A stretch of DNA of 64,000 bases from Puffinus mauretanicus (taxonomy: Eukaryota > Chordata > Aves > Procellariiformes > Procellariidae). The stretch is taken from positions 62,001 to 126,000 of the forward strand of contig JAJKFH010001031.1 of the NCBI GenBank assembly GCA_023333565.1. Direction: 5' to 3'. Every line of letters begins with the position of its first letter. Within the stretch, counting starts at the first letter, position 1. Position numbers and translations under genes: made by a program. The notes under the pieces were generated by a model, which worked only from the letters and a program-made list of their open reading frames with translations, searched no databases and had not been told where the DNA came from. This document shows, piece by piece, positions 22,836 through 35,235 of this stretch.

Positions 22836-25800
22836 TTTTGAGGGTGTTAGGGAGGAAGAAAAAAAACAACAAAAATGATCTTGAGGAAATCAGTAAGATT
22901 TTGTTCTTTGAAAATGGCGCTTAATATAATCCAGTAAAAGAGAGATAGTTACAAATAAGGATAAAAATAATAAGCAGACAATTATTCCTGAAGCAGCATC
23001 TGTGTAAACACTTTCTGAAGAAGAGAAATTAATTCTACAGTTGGAACTCTGTACTATGAGAAGCTTGTTCCTATATTTCTGGTAACTGTATTGAAAGGCA
23101 AAGGAATGAGAATTAATGTTGTGCTGGCAACAAATTTTAATCCTCCTTTGGGTTTGCTAACATTCTCTGGGATAGTTTTTCAGACAACATTTTGCCAGTC
23201 CAAATAATTTCAAGTAAAAATATTCCTTCCAGAGAATGCAAGATTCTAGAAAATGTTATTTTTTTTAGTACTTCTCAAAGTCTCGCTACTAGCTTTGCAT
23301 AGCAGAAGGAAAACAATATTCTCCATGGCATACACAGTTCCAAAATTATCCACTGAGATATTCTAGTTAGTTTTCAGCAGGGCCTGATGGTTTGTTTTTA
23401 AAATTTCCTCTTGTTTATGAATCATTCTGTATATTCTTGGAATAGGTACATTCAAAAGGAAGGATTTACTTTAAGCTGTATCTGCTTCCTCAGATTTTAG
23501 CACATTATTATTCTCATCTGGTTAGAACACAAAGCAAGGTCATATGGCTCTAGTTTCAAGAATATGAAATGTAGATCTGTGGTTGTTAATCTCATTTGTC
23601 ACTAGGATTGCCTTCATAATTACTCACCCATCAGCCTTGTAAAGTAAAAACATATGTACTGCGGTAATGTCAAGCTCTTTGTATTCATCCAGTGTTCCAG
23701 ACCATTCCAGCCCTATGACAGCTACTGAAATATATGACGAGTTCAGTCAACCACCAGTGGCAATGAACACTCTGGTTAAGGACGTAGGCAAAGCATTACA
23801 TCAAGACCTCTACTGTTCAAATATATGTTTTTCGGGTGGCCAGAGCTGCAGCATCAGACATCAGTAAAGACGGAAAAAAATGCATTCAATGGAGAAACAT
23901 ATACCGTATCTTTCATGCATGGATCTTTTGGCATCACGCTTCTGAGCTCTAATAGCTTGCGAGAAGCCAGGGCAAAGACTTTCTTTGAACTGAGCTGAAG
24001 AAAGAAGTAATCTGTTAGACCCAGATAGCCTTTTGTTTAGCTAAAGGAACATGATGACAAAGCCATATATTTTCTGTTTTATTTGAAAGGTCTAGTATCA
24101 AAAAGCCGGGAGACTAACTAAGCAGAAAACTTGTTTTCCATGTATTTTTAAACCTTTTGATTTCGTTTCTTCTGGGAATAATGAGAAGGCTGAACCTATT
24201 TTTCTGCCTGACACCTGCATCCATTTGTATTCTACCATGGGTGCTTACTGAGTTTTGCAGCATGTCCCTCTCAAATGGGAATAGTTTCACCGCATGAACA
24301 ATTGGTTTTACACAGGTAACAAACATAATGTTGCTTTCTAAAAGCAATGCATTAGCAAGTGAAGACAAAAGCCAGCAGGAGCTTCAATTATACAGAAGAA
24401 AAGCAGATGTATCGATCAATATGCTGTATGTATGCAGCGGCTCTTGAGTCGACCATGCGAAATGGCATTCAAGAGGCTGGCTTCCCTGGCTTCAGAGTCA
24501 AGGTTTATCACAGATATGGCACCTGCTCCTATTCTTCAGTGGAAAATTGCTGCATATTCTATTTGATTTGCAGCAACAGTATTTACCAAAAGAGAGAGGG
24601 TTGTCATAGGGAAGAATTTCAAGACACCTGCCTGAGCTGCCTCCACAACTCAGGAAAGTACACTGGTGCAATGCCCAGGCTCTGAATGGAAAGGAGAATG
24701 AGAAACACACACATTTCAACAATGTGAGCAACTGAGGCACCAGAAATTCATATAATTGTGGACACTCAGGGGAAATTGAGTTTCTGCAATGACTATGCAG
24801 AAGTCCATTGTGTTTGCCTTTGTGGGGGGGGGGTGGGAGGCAGGGGGATAATACAAGAAAGGAAAGAAACATTACAGCCCAAAGGCTGGCAAGCACTTTG
24901 CACATATCGCCAGAAGAGGGAAGAGCTCTTACAAACTTTTCATGGCCCCAGGATTTTTCTTTAAATCTTTGATGCTTTCTGGAAAAAAACCACCAGCTGA
25001 CGCTGAAAACAAACATAGTTTGTAAGTGCCACACATCATAAGTAAAACCATCCCAGATTCAAACCCAAATACTTACACTAGTGCCCTCTACTTCACCACA
25101 CTTTTCCATAAGAGAACAAATCTGGTTACCTACGATGCACTTTTCTTGCTCCTGTAGGTTTTAGGTATCTGAAGTAGTCTGCTTTTCCCAAGTCTGTAGC
25201 TCTGCACTCCAGGGTTTGCATATATAGTCTATAGTAGTATTTCAGGCTCTGGGCAGTGTAGGTAATCTTGTTGAGTACATCTAGTAATAAAGGACACTTA
25301 CTAGTGCAGCATAGTTGGCAAAGGAAGCAACTTTGACCTAAGCTTTCCTCATGATCTTCTCTAGGCTGTCTTTCCCTAATGACCACCATCAGTTGTTTTT
25401 TGGTAAAAGCACCAAAAACAGACAGAATTAAACTCTGAAGGCATCTTCAAAGTGGGACATTTTTCTCTGTGCTAACCAGAATTGCATATAGATCACATAT
25501 ACATTATTTTGAACAGACACAGTGGAGGTTTTTATTTACATTCGTATTGCATATCTGTGTATTGCAGATATCAGTTTAAGTAACAGAGGTCAGAGTTGGC
25601 AGCTGTCTATTATACAATACTAGTAGCTGTGCTGTATTTGTTCTGCAGTAGATTGTGGCATCCATTCTAAATTCTGAGGTAAAAAAGGCAATTAATAACA
25701 TTTAACTGTTCATAGCTAATTTTCCTATATGATAATATAGGTATCTTGTATACCCATTACAATCTCAATTGCTTGAAGACAAGAAGATCAAACTATTAAG

Positions 25801-27246
25801 AGCATCAAAAATCTTCTCTTGCACACACAGGAAGCAAGCATAAAAGAAGTCTCTGTTTCAAGGTAATAAATTAATGCTTATACTAGCTTAGTAAAATGTT
25901 GCGTGCTATAAGCATCAAGTCAGCAATATCTTTCAAAATAAATATGTAGGTATCATAGGATATTTCCTATTTATTGGCTAGCATTTTTGATAAATTGGAC
26001 AAAGACAATATCATTAACTATGTATAATTTACATTGACTTCAATTTAAGGCAGGCCAATGTGTAATTACTGGGTACAAAAATAAAGTGTATGTTTCCTTT
26101 ATTTTACAATTATTTTGGCTAAGATTATAATTATAGATGATTAAGGAAAGGGGTGTTCATTCTGGGTCAGAGTCAAGTCATTACACTGTGATAAACATGC
26201 AAGGCTATCAGTATATTTTTTTATGTAAAACGTAATTGTTTTGAAAAAGGGAGATTGAAGATTATTTAAGCCTCATGGAGGGATCACAGGAAGATCGAGT
26301 TTCTTTAGGAAACTTTAAAACACAGTCTTTACCCTCCACATTCCCTTCCTGCCAGCTCTTTCCCAGAACCCTGGTAAAGGCTGATGTCACATCTGCGCTG
26401 GCTAATGTCATGATACAGCTCTTTCAGGCTGCTCTCAGACCCTTATTACTCCATTTCCTCTACCATCTCTTTCTGCATTTGCTAACAGAAAACATTTGTG
26501 TTTATTTTCAAATGGGTGCTAGAAAAGCTGGCAAGTCCCTTCTCAAAGACTTTCTCTGGAGAAACAGTGTCAACAGCATAGCGCTCCTCGCCTACAAAAA
26601 AATTGGAAGTGGGCAGTGCTGGATCACATGTGCTGCCTTTCTTTAAATGCTCTCACCCAGCAGGAAATAAGAAAGTAGCTTATTACCATTCCTGAACACG
26701 ATGGACATTTGTCTGAGTCTGCATTACCTTAACTGTCAGCAAACTACCAAGCAAGGTCATGACTACATCCACCCATAATTCACCCCTGAGGAATCAGAAC
26801 TGACTTCTCACATGTAATGATGTCCAGCAAATATATTTAAGTTATCTGTACTGTGCCTTCGATGGCTGCAACTCAGCCTCACATACTGTATCTCTTTTGG
26901 CGGACCCTCTGGTAACTGACAGAGGGAAATTGATTGGAGCAGTGAACAAGAAAATAATAAGCAACTAAACTAAGCTCTTGGCTTGTGTTAACAGATATAA
27001 TTTATTCCATTACGAAATGTCCCCTGCTGAACATTTCTCCTCCAGAAACTGAAATAAATGGAGAAAAAAATCTGTAAGTATTTTAATCTTACTATCCTTC
27101 AGTATTTTCTTATTATCTTTTCTATTTCTTCTTCCTAGGATCCTGAACTCAATGTTCAAGTGCTGTGTAACACTGATTTTCAGATGTGACTTTGACACTT
27201 TGCTTTGTTTGCACCTTTCCACCCAAAGAATCCTGCCTGTATAAGC

Positions 27247-27327
27247 TGAGGGAATGCTTAGTTTATATAGGCTAAGCTATACAGGCTTGGCTTATATAGG
27301 CTTGTATAATAGCTAAGCCTTCCCTCA
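27247..27327. repeat. Imperfect inverted repeat with internal direct repeats
   Basis: TGAGGGAATGCTTAG (27247-27261) pairs with CTAAGCCTTCCCTCA (27313-27327), 14 of 15 positions complementary, across a loop of about 51 bases. Inside the loop, TTATATAGGCT occurs twice (27263-27273 and 27292-27302). It could form a hairpin or be a remnant of a small terminal-inverted-repeat element; no target duplication was evident. Confidence 0.6.
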
Positions 27328-30300
27328 ACTTCAGACTGTGCAGTTAAACGTAATATCCAGAGGTTTGCAACTTGCAAGCTGACTGTAGTTATGAAGGTTA
27401 GTCTCCCACATTTAAATGGAGCAATGACTTTCCCCTTTTTAGACTAAGCTAACTGGGACTTTAAAAATAATTTTCACTGTTTCCTCGCTCTATTTGTTTG
27501 CTCTTTGGTCAGCAGAGGCTCTTCCAGGTAGGCAGGCTAGAAACACTTTTTGGACAGATTTGTCAGGATCTTAATTATCGGTGTCAGTGGCTGTGAAGAT
27601 GCCTTTAGTGTAATTGGTCCCTTGACTTTTCATATGCCTCGGTTTCTTTGGTATGCTTTCTGTGTTTCAGAGATCCCTTAACAAGGTGCATTAAAAAGCA
27701 TATGGAAATCTGCTTTTGAACTAGTGCAAGAATTACTTTAGATGGGCAGCTGAAGTGTTGGAGACCTTCAGTGAATTTCAGGTCCATAAAAATCAATAGT
27801 TTTTCCACTAATTTCCGTGAGATCAGCATGTCTTTACTACTGAACAGCATCTTTAGAAATGGGCTTGGGACTTGTTTTCTTCTACTTCTAATCAGCATTG
27901 CAAAATAATTTTACAGAATTAACCAATCTTTACTCATGTTGTTTGCCCTTTGAAGCCACAGGGATCTGTTGCACAAGGGATTCACTCTTCATATCTAACT
28001 CCTTCTGTGGCTTCACAGGAGTTAACTACTGCATACAAATCCCCGAATGCACAGAGAGGAAAATAAACACTCCCCATAGCCTCTGATGATATTTGACTCA
28101 ATCTCATTATCAAACTTGTTTACATTGTTTCAAATTAAACACTTACTAAACCAAAGCCTAATGTCTCCAAAACAATTTTAATGTATTTGCTACTGTTCAC
28201 TGCATTTTAGCTACTCAACAAATGTTCTTCTCTTGAAAATATACCCTCAAAGTATTCAATTCTGATGACAATTAAATAAGATCATCAACATCTTTGGACC
28301 ATTTGCACCCTCCTCTTGTCATATATTACTTTCAGGTACTCATGTTACTTTCTTCTTCAGAATATTCCCCAATATTTACTTTAGAATATTATTTCCTAAT
28401 ACTGTTATTCAGAGTTCTCTATTATGAGATAAAGAAAAGATTAATATTAGTACTGTGGCACCACATCACATTTTAAATATACATCCAGGCAGCTTTTTAA
28501 CTTTCTTTTTTATAACGGTTGCTCCCAAGTTTGTTGATGGAAAGCCCTGAGCAGAATCTCCCCCCTCCATCCCACACTATACAGGCTGGTGGAATTCAGA
28601 GGGGTGGACATCTATGCCACTTGCATCTTCTGATTTCTTTGGCATGTTAACATTTCACCTGAAATTCTTTTCATAGATGTTTCACATCATAATAATTTTT
28701 CATCAGATCATTAATTTCGGCCTTCAGATTCTATGCAATTTTAAGAGTTCAGAGTTCTCAACTTTGTGTGCATTTCCATGTCCTGTGATCAAACTGACAC
28801 TGCTTCTCAGCTATCCTTTCTGATAGCTATGTTGCTGTAGCTAAAAGAGACCAGGAAAGGAATCTCAATACAGAAATTTCAAGTGTACGGAAAAACGACC
28901 ACATTAAACCCAAAATTGGGCAAATATTTTAACATACTAGCCAAAGCTATACTGGCTGGGTTTTCTGTTTTCTTCATTTGTTTTTAACTGTCTCGTTTTT
29001 CAGCAACCTGATACCTAAGTAGCTTTCTGCTATCTCTCCTCTTGCAGGCGGTCTGGTATCTCATTTCTCCTTTGTGCGTAATTACTGTTCTATTGAATCC
29101 TTAGTTAGGAGATTGATTTTTCACAAGTCTATTAGCAAACGTTTTCTGGGTTTATTCATTTCTTACTAAAAGTTAAATGTGCACAGGGAGTATTGCCAGT
29201 ACAGTACTTGCTAAAAACTTAACTCCATCTTCTGGATCAATCACTAATAAAGAACTGAAATTCAGCTTGGCATAACAGGCTCTTGGAGGAGAGTGCTTTT
29301 CATACACGCACATATGCATACACACTCTCATCCAGGCAGTTCTCCATCCTGTCACCGTAATTTGTTTACAGACATACAGCCAGTTTCATTTCATTTAACA
29401 CTGCTCTTTTCTGGGGTGTTCTTGATTAAGTTTTCTGTTAAGTTTTTGTAAGGCACTGAATCAAATAACTATTAAAGTCCAGATTGCACTGACCATAGTT
29501 ACTCCTTCCATTTCTCAGGATTGACCACATTCATTCAGTATCTCTTCTTCATACACTGATACCATTTATTATTTCTATTTTGACAGACCTAATCTTCCTA
29601 CCGTCGTGTGCCTGACCTTCAGGGGAGGTAATGGATATTTTCTGAATTTGCAATAACTTTAGAATGAAACTTAAATACACCTTTTATTAAACTTTTTTTC
29701 TTCTTTATTTCCTCCTTACAGTTAATTTAATAGCTTTAAAAATGCTAATCTTGCCTAGTCCATGCTATCTTTACTCTTTTTCAGTTCTTGACTGTCTCTT
29801 ATTTTCTTAATTAAAACACTGATTCTTGCCCTTACAGTTTGACCTCCCACACAGACACATCTCTGCTCTCCATATTTATTACTTTCTTCCCTCAACTTTC
29901 CTCTAACCACAGACCCTGACCCAAGTTCACTTCCCTCCTGGCTTCAGATCTGAGAGTCTTTGATTCTGCCCTTCATAACCCTCCTAGCCTTCCAGACCTG
30001 TGGCTGAATTAGCCGCAGTATCTAAAGGTGTGAAACGCAGGAAAACTTCTGAATCATTTCTCACAGCAAGAAAATCCAGGAGATCCATGACAGAGGGACA
30101 GGCAAAATGAATAGACTCATTTGTGCAAATTACTCAATCAGATCAAAGAGTAGCATACAGATATGGATGTATACACCCAGCATGTGCCACAGAACCATTA
30201 GATCTTGCATCTTCTGAACAAAGGTTTTCTTCCAGGACAACATACTACTTGGAAAGCCTATTCCTTCCTTTTTCATGTGCCAGTTACTTATTTGAGAACA

Positions 30301-33229
30301 CTTGCAATTAACACTTTCTAAAGTGGACTTTTCCCCTTAGACAATTCATTCAAGGGCTGCACTTGAGTTTCAAACCTGTGCTTACAGTATGTCAGAAAAA
30401 TGGCAGTCTAGAAGTACCTGCCTGTCTTAAAAGTCCTGTTACTATCCTTAATCTCCCAGCCCTCTAAATTAGATAAGCAAGAGGTCTGAAGCAGGGCACA
30501 AAATAAACTAGAAAGCTGCTCTTGTGCTCTGCCATGGACATCCAATTTTGCAGTACTTAGGTTTTGAAAAGTATCGCTTACCCACCAAAAGTCCATCTTG
30601 GAAGTGGCCAAGCGCCTACGTCTGATGTGATCTCATTCAGCAGTAAAGGCTGCCATTTCTTTGCAGCTTTGCAGAGTATGTACTCATTTACACCAGTATT
30701 TGCAAGTGTAACCCACTCCAGGCTGTTTGCACAAGTGCAGCCAGTCATACAGACTTTGAAGAAATAATCCGATTTAGCAACTCTGACTGCTACCCCAAAT
30801 GCCTCTCTTAATTTCTCTAGCTGATCTTCATTAAGACAGGCTTATGCAGTAAATGAATTGTATGTATACCATTTTCCCAGAAACACTCAGCAAAAATAGT
30901 TCAATACAACCATCATGTGACAGGACATAAATCACATTCTAGCTCGAAATTTACTTAGCAGGAAAACACTTAGTCCATGATTTTCAACCTGAAGAATATC
31001 TCAACCACTTTATTTGGAAAAGAGTGGCATTAAAAAAGCCTAATTAACAGCAGGCTTAAAGTCCCTGTAAGGCACTCTGTCCATCCACTAAACAATGCTG
31101 ATGAGGTGGTCTGCAAACATAAAAAATTTGAAAGGTAAAAATGATCAGCTCTCCTCCATGTGCATAATCCTATTTTTTCCTTACACTAATCAAGAATTTT
31201 TCATTTAAGGCAAGGAATTTGCTCACAAAACAAAAACACGAACACTCCAGAATCTATAATTTTAGCAAGACAAAAGACTTATACAATTAAAATATAGGCT
31301 AAAAAGATTCTTACATTCATTTGAGCTAAAAGAATTTAAAACCAGCGCCTTTCATACAATTTTTCAAAGGACTAGCTGGTTTTTTTTCCAGCCTGCATCC
31401 TGGCAACAGCAAACACAACTTCATTTACTTAACAGGTATTGTTGATCATTAGGGACTTTGCCCTACTTTTTTTTTTACTGTTCATTAAATATGTTTCTTA
31501 AAAGACTGATCAATTAAAATAATAGTTTTATCAACAAAGATTAGGCATGATGTTACTGTTACTAAACACAGGAATACAGTTGTGTATCAAGCCATTCTCA
31601 GTAATTATTAACTTGTATACATTTGAGTACTGAGGGAAAGCGTATTTAAGTAATGAAAATTGCTTTTAAAAGAAATGCCTTAAAGATCAGACATCAACAT
31701 AAGTTGAAGAGCCTGATACGAGTTACCAAAGCTCAATTCTAGCAGCTGTAGCAATTTCAAGAGAGAAAGACTGGGAGCTTTTAAGTAAAAGCCTTTCCAT
31801 TCCTTCCTTCCAAACAGCCATGGATTTCACAAAAGGCATCAAGTCTAAAGCATGAGTTACCCAGAAAGGGGCTGGCAAGATGGTGATAAAAGAGTATTCA
31901 ATTTGTTATGATCAGACTCTTGAAATTTCTTTTTTTTTTTTCCTTTGGTTTTCTTTTGCTTTTTCAGTGGCAAAAAATTGAATGAGAGAAGTGAAGAAGC
32001 TGTCCTCACTCTGCTTCACAGCAAGTCCTGCGCTTGTAGTAAATGGGACTGACAGCTTACCCCAGCACTGCCAGACACCCACCGTTGTAAGACAGTTGTC
32101 AGCAGCTTCTAATTTTTGTGAAATTGTACTAAAATTTTCCATTTCTGTGGGCAGAAAGTACCTCAAAATAATGTTACACTTTCCTGTTGAAAATGTAATT
32201 AAAAATCCAGTGTCCTCTAGGGACACTTTGATTTTGTAAAAACAATGTTATCCACTTAAGTTAATTAATATATAGGATCTGCTTAGAAGCAGCACTGAAT
32301 CTAGAGGAAACTGTCTAGGTCACAAAAACAGGACTCAGAGCATACTGAATAGTGCTACTTTTCTTTAAGTTACATCTAAGAGATCTGGGATTGGGCATAC
32401 AAAAAAAAAAAAAGGAAAAAGAGGTGACTGCTCTCTTATCTAAGTCTTTCTGTTACCAACTCTAAAACGGGAATGACTAAACTCTACCAGCAGTTGTTTT
32501 AAAAAAAACAACTTTCTCAAGTACACATAATGTATTGACAAGAACTATTGAAAACCAAGGAGAAAATTAATAATATTGTCTTCAGAGCAGACTCTGACTT
32601 GTGGGCAGTAAATATTAAACAGAAGCTCATTAACTGAGTGCTGCCTATGCCTATCCTATGCAAAGAGAGTGGAAAAAACACATGCAATCTGAAATTGAGA
32701 AGATTATCATAAATGCAGCCATACAAGGTGATTGAATTACATTGCACAGACAGCCTTCGTTTTCTCATTTTGGGGTGCTTAACACAATATTAGTAACATT
32801 TTCTGGTGCTCATTCCATGCAGTTTGATATTCTAAAGATTTCTATATATATATTTGTACAAACTGATCTGGAAGAATTAAAGCCCATGAAAACACTGGAT
32901 CTCCATACAGGTTGTCTTCCAAGAGAATCAATCTTGGCCCTTTCCTCTTGTCTATGGTGATGGCCACATAGCGACTATTTTGTGCTCAAGTGTTACATGA
33001 GATACTGGTCCCCTCTGTTCTAGGAGGTCTTGTCAGGGTAAGACCCGTAGTTTTCCCAGTTCTTCTGCCCAACACTGATGTGCCTCTGTGGTGTTGTCTG
33101 TGAAAGACCAGGTGCTATTCTGAGTTTGGTCTACCTGAACCACTTCTGTCCACACTTCAACTTGTGTTGAAAAAGCAGAGTCCAAAGGAAAAAGGAGGTT
33201 TGTCCAAGACCTCGAACACCCTTAAACTG

Positions 33230-33955
33230 CACTCATTCTTCCCTAGGCTGGACATACGCAGACACGCTCAGGACAGGGCCATAAAGACCTAGATGGAAAG
33301 GGTTGAAGAAAATTATCTCAGGCTTCCTTTCACAGCCTGCAGTGGGAAATCCCAGCAGAGACAAGGCACAGATGGGTTTTATTATGACACAGGAAGAATG
33401 AAATAGTCCAGTCCATCGCCTTGGGGCATCAATGTTCATCAGGCCACATCGACTTGATTTTCCAGGAAAATGTCCCTCAGAAGGTCATAGTTAGATGAAG
33501 AGAAGAATAAAGGCCAGAGCTGCCCCTGCCTTCATTGCAGTACAAACCCCAGGACCTCCCTGGGGATCCGCTGGCTCCTGTCCAGGCACCAACATTTCTC
33601 AGCTCACGATGTGTTTCACAGGCAGGTCATGCCATGTCTGATCGTTAAAGACGACGTGCCGCAGCGCCTTCACTGAGTGCCCACGGGCTTTGGGCCGTTC
33701 GGCAAGGCTGAGGCAGACATGTGCCGCCAGTCCTTCAAGTCTTTCACGGCCTCCCTCCAGCTATGCCTTGCCACCCGCATCTAGGAGAAAAATTGGAGAG
33801 CAGCTAAAACATTTTAGAAGTGTTTTCCCTTCCCCTTCACAGCTTCATGTATGTAAAGGGAAGGATAGTAAAGCAGAGGGAAAAGAAAGATTAAAGAAGA
33901 TCTGCACTACATAAATGTATATTGCAATGATATCAAAATACTGATAGATATCCTC
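33230..33955. other. Unassigned GC-richer shoulder next to the CR1
   Basis: Base composition rises here before the CR1 starts, with a small cluster of CpG dinucleotides at about 33650-33780. Short open frames on both strands (33233-33439 minus, 33690-33914 plus) have no recognisable domain. It is probably not part of the CR1 5' end, because an AT-rich stretch (33785-33955) separates it from recognisable CR1 sequence. Its nature is unknown. Confidence 0.45.
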
Positions 33956-34311
33956 CGCCATTTCAGTGAAGCCACCAAGGCGAAGGGCTCTGGAGCGGAG
34001 TATCGCACCGGGGGACCCTTCCTAAAGTGGAGAGGGGCTGCCCCAGCCCCCCCGAGCTGGAGGATTGAGATCCTGACGGGCAGCAGCTCTGACTCAGCGT
34101 GCACGGGGCAGGAGGGACGGCGGCCAAACCCCCTCACATACAAGAGCAGCCCCCAGAGAGCGCGAGCAACCCAGAGTGCTGCGACCAGGACGTGGCGCGG
34201 CAGTTTGCGCAGGCAGGGCGGGGAGGGCGAGCGGGCAGGGCGCAGCCCCCTCCAGGCTCCAGAGGCTCGCTCAACTCGTGGTCATCGCCCTCCCAGAAGA
34301 GGACCTAGCCA

Positions 34312-35233
34312 TGGTTTCCACTCGGCCAAAAGCCATCGCAGAAGGAATGTGGCGACCCAGACGGAGCCCCCACACAAGCATACAGCTGTCCAGGCCTCCG
34401 GCTGCAGGGGACAGAGCCGCACCCTACCGTCCCTGAGGCAAGGGCAGCACATGGAGGCTCCACAAGAAGCAGAGGATTCCCTGCCCTCTTGCCACCAGGC
34501 AGAAGGAGGGGACCTAAGAGACAGGGGGGAATGGCCTGCTCGGGGCGCCAGGCAAATCCCCTCCCGGCCTCTCTCACCTTCCCAGTTGCCCTTACACAAC
34601 AGATATGGGGCTCTGGAACTTGAGGGCCAGGCAAAGGAGGATGTAGGTGAAGGTTCGTCCAGGGGGTTGCCCGGGGCGAGGCAGTCAGCCCCACGTATTA
34701 TGACTGCCTCTGCTAAGAAAAAAAGGAGGGTAATTGTCCTAGGCGATTCCCTTCTGAGGGGGACAGAGGGCCCAATATGCCAACCAGACCCATCCCACAG
34801 GGAAGTCTGCTGCCTCCCTGGGGCCGGGTTAGAGACGTTACTAGGAAACTCCCTGGTCTGGTGCGGCCCTCTGATGATTACCCACTGTTGGTTATACAGG
34901 CTGGCAGTGAGGAGGTTGCGGAGGGAAGTCCAAAAACGGTCAAAAAGGACTTCAGGGCACCGGGGCGATTGGTTGAAGGATCAGGAGCACAGGTAGTGTT
35001 TTCCTCAATCCCTTCAGTGGCCGGGAAGAAATACTGAAAGGAACAGGAAAACACACCTGATTAACATGTGGCTCAAAGGCTGGTGCCATCAGTGGAATTT
35101 TGCCTTTTTTGGTCATGGGGAGGTTTACATGGCACTGGGCCTGCTGGCAACAGATGGAGTTCAGCTGTCTCACAGGGGGAAAAGGATTCTCACTCATGAG
35201 TTGGCGGGGCTCATCGAAAGGGCTTTAAACTAG
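34312..35233 (+). pseudogene. CR1 ORF1 remnant (SGNH-esterase-like domain)
   Basis: The decayed ORF1 begins near MVSTRPKAIAEG, shifts frame at about 34348 into VATQTEPPHKH, and continues through RYGALELEGQAKED to the esterase-like block with the nucleophile motif VLGDSLLRG. Another frameshift near 34825 moves the frame to RVRDVTRKLPGLVRPSD, and a third near 35030 moves it again before LLATDGV and the terminal LAGLIERALN (stop at 35231-35233). In CR1 ORF1 the late block reads DGVH; here the codon at 35162-35164 is CAG, giving DGVQ, so the proposed catalytic histidine is lost. ORF1 proteins bind RNA and assist retrotransposition. Confidence 0.85.
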
Positions 35234-35235
35234 GT

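Larger units (their letters stand above)
15420..33950. other. Gene-poor sequence upstream of RAB3C
   Basis: This 18.5-kb stretch is mostly AT-rich with stops in all frames. The longest open frames (for example 15577-16047 minus, 20675-21034 plus, 24498-25034 minus, 26275-26646 plus) show no domain I recognise and no convincing splice framing, and I do not call them genes. A MIR-like relic near 22.7 kb, poly-T tracts (16 T at 17050-17065), a G-rich run near 24.83 kb and an inverted repeat at 27.25 kb are the visible structure. In mammals the next gene upstream is GAPT or PLK2; no exon of either is recognisable here. Conserved enhancers could be present but cannot be seen from a single sequence. 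Confidence 0.7.

Noticed and set aside
24823..24847. G-rich runs as G-quadruplexes (also 53803-53823)
   Set aside because: The G runs could fold, but they are isolated in non-coding sequence with no promoter or gene nearby, and similar runs occur by chance.
24498..25034. 178-codon minus-strand frame
   Set aside because: Long for the region but without domains; Ser, Cys, Phe and Leu-rich content and a homopolymer-derived proline stretch from the G run near 24.83 kb suggest noise.
26275..26646. 123-codon plus-strand frame
   Set aside because: Rich in Leu, Ser and Phe, no recognisable domain, no splice framing and surrounded by non-coding AT-rich sequence; consistent with chance.
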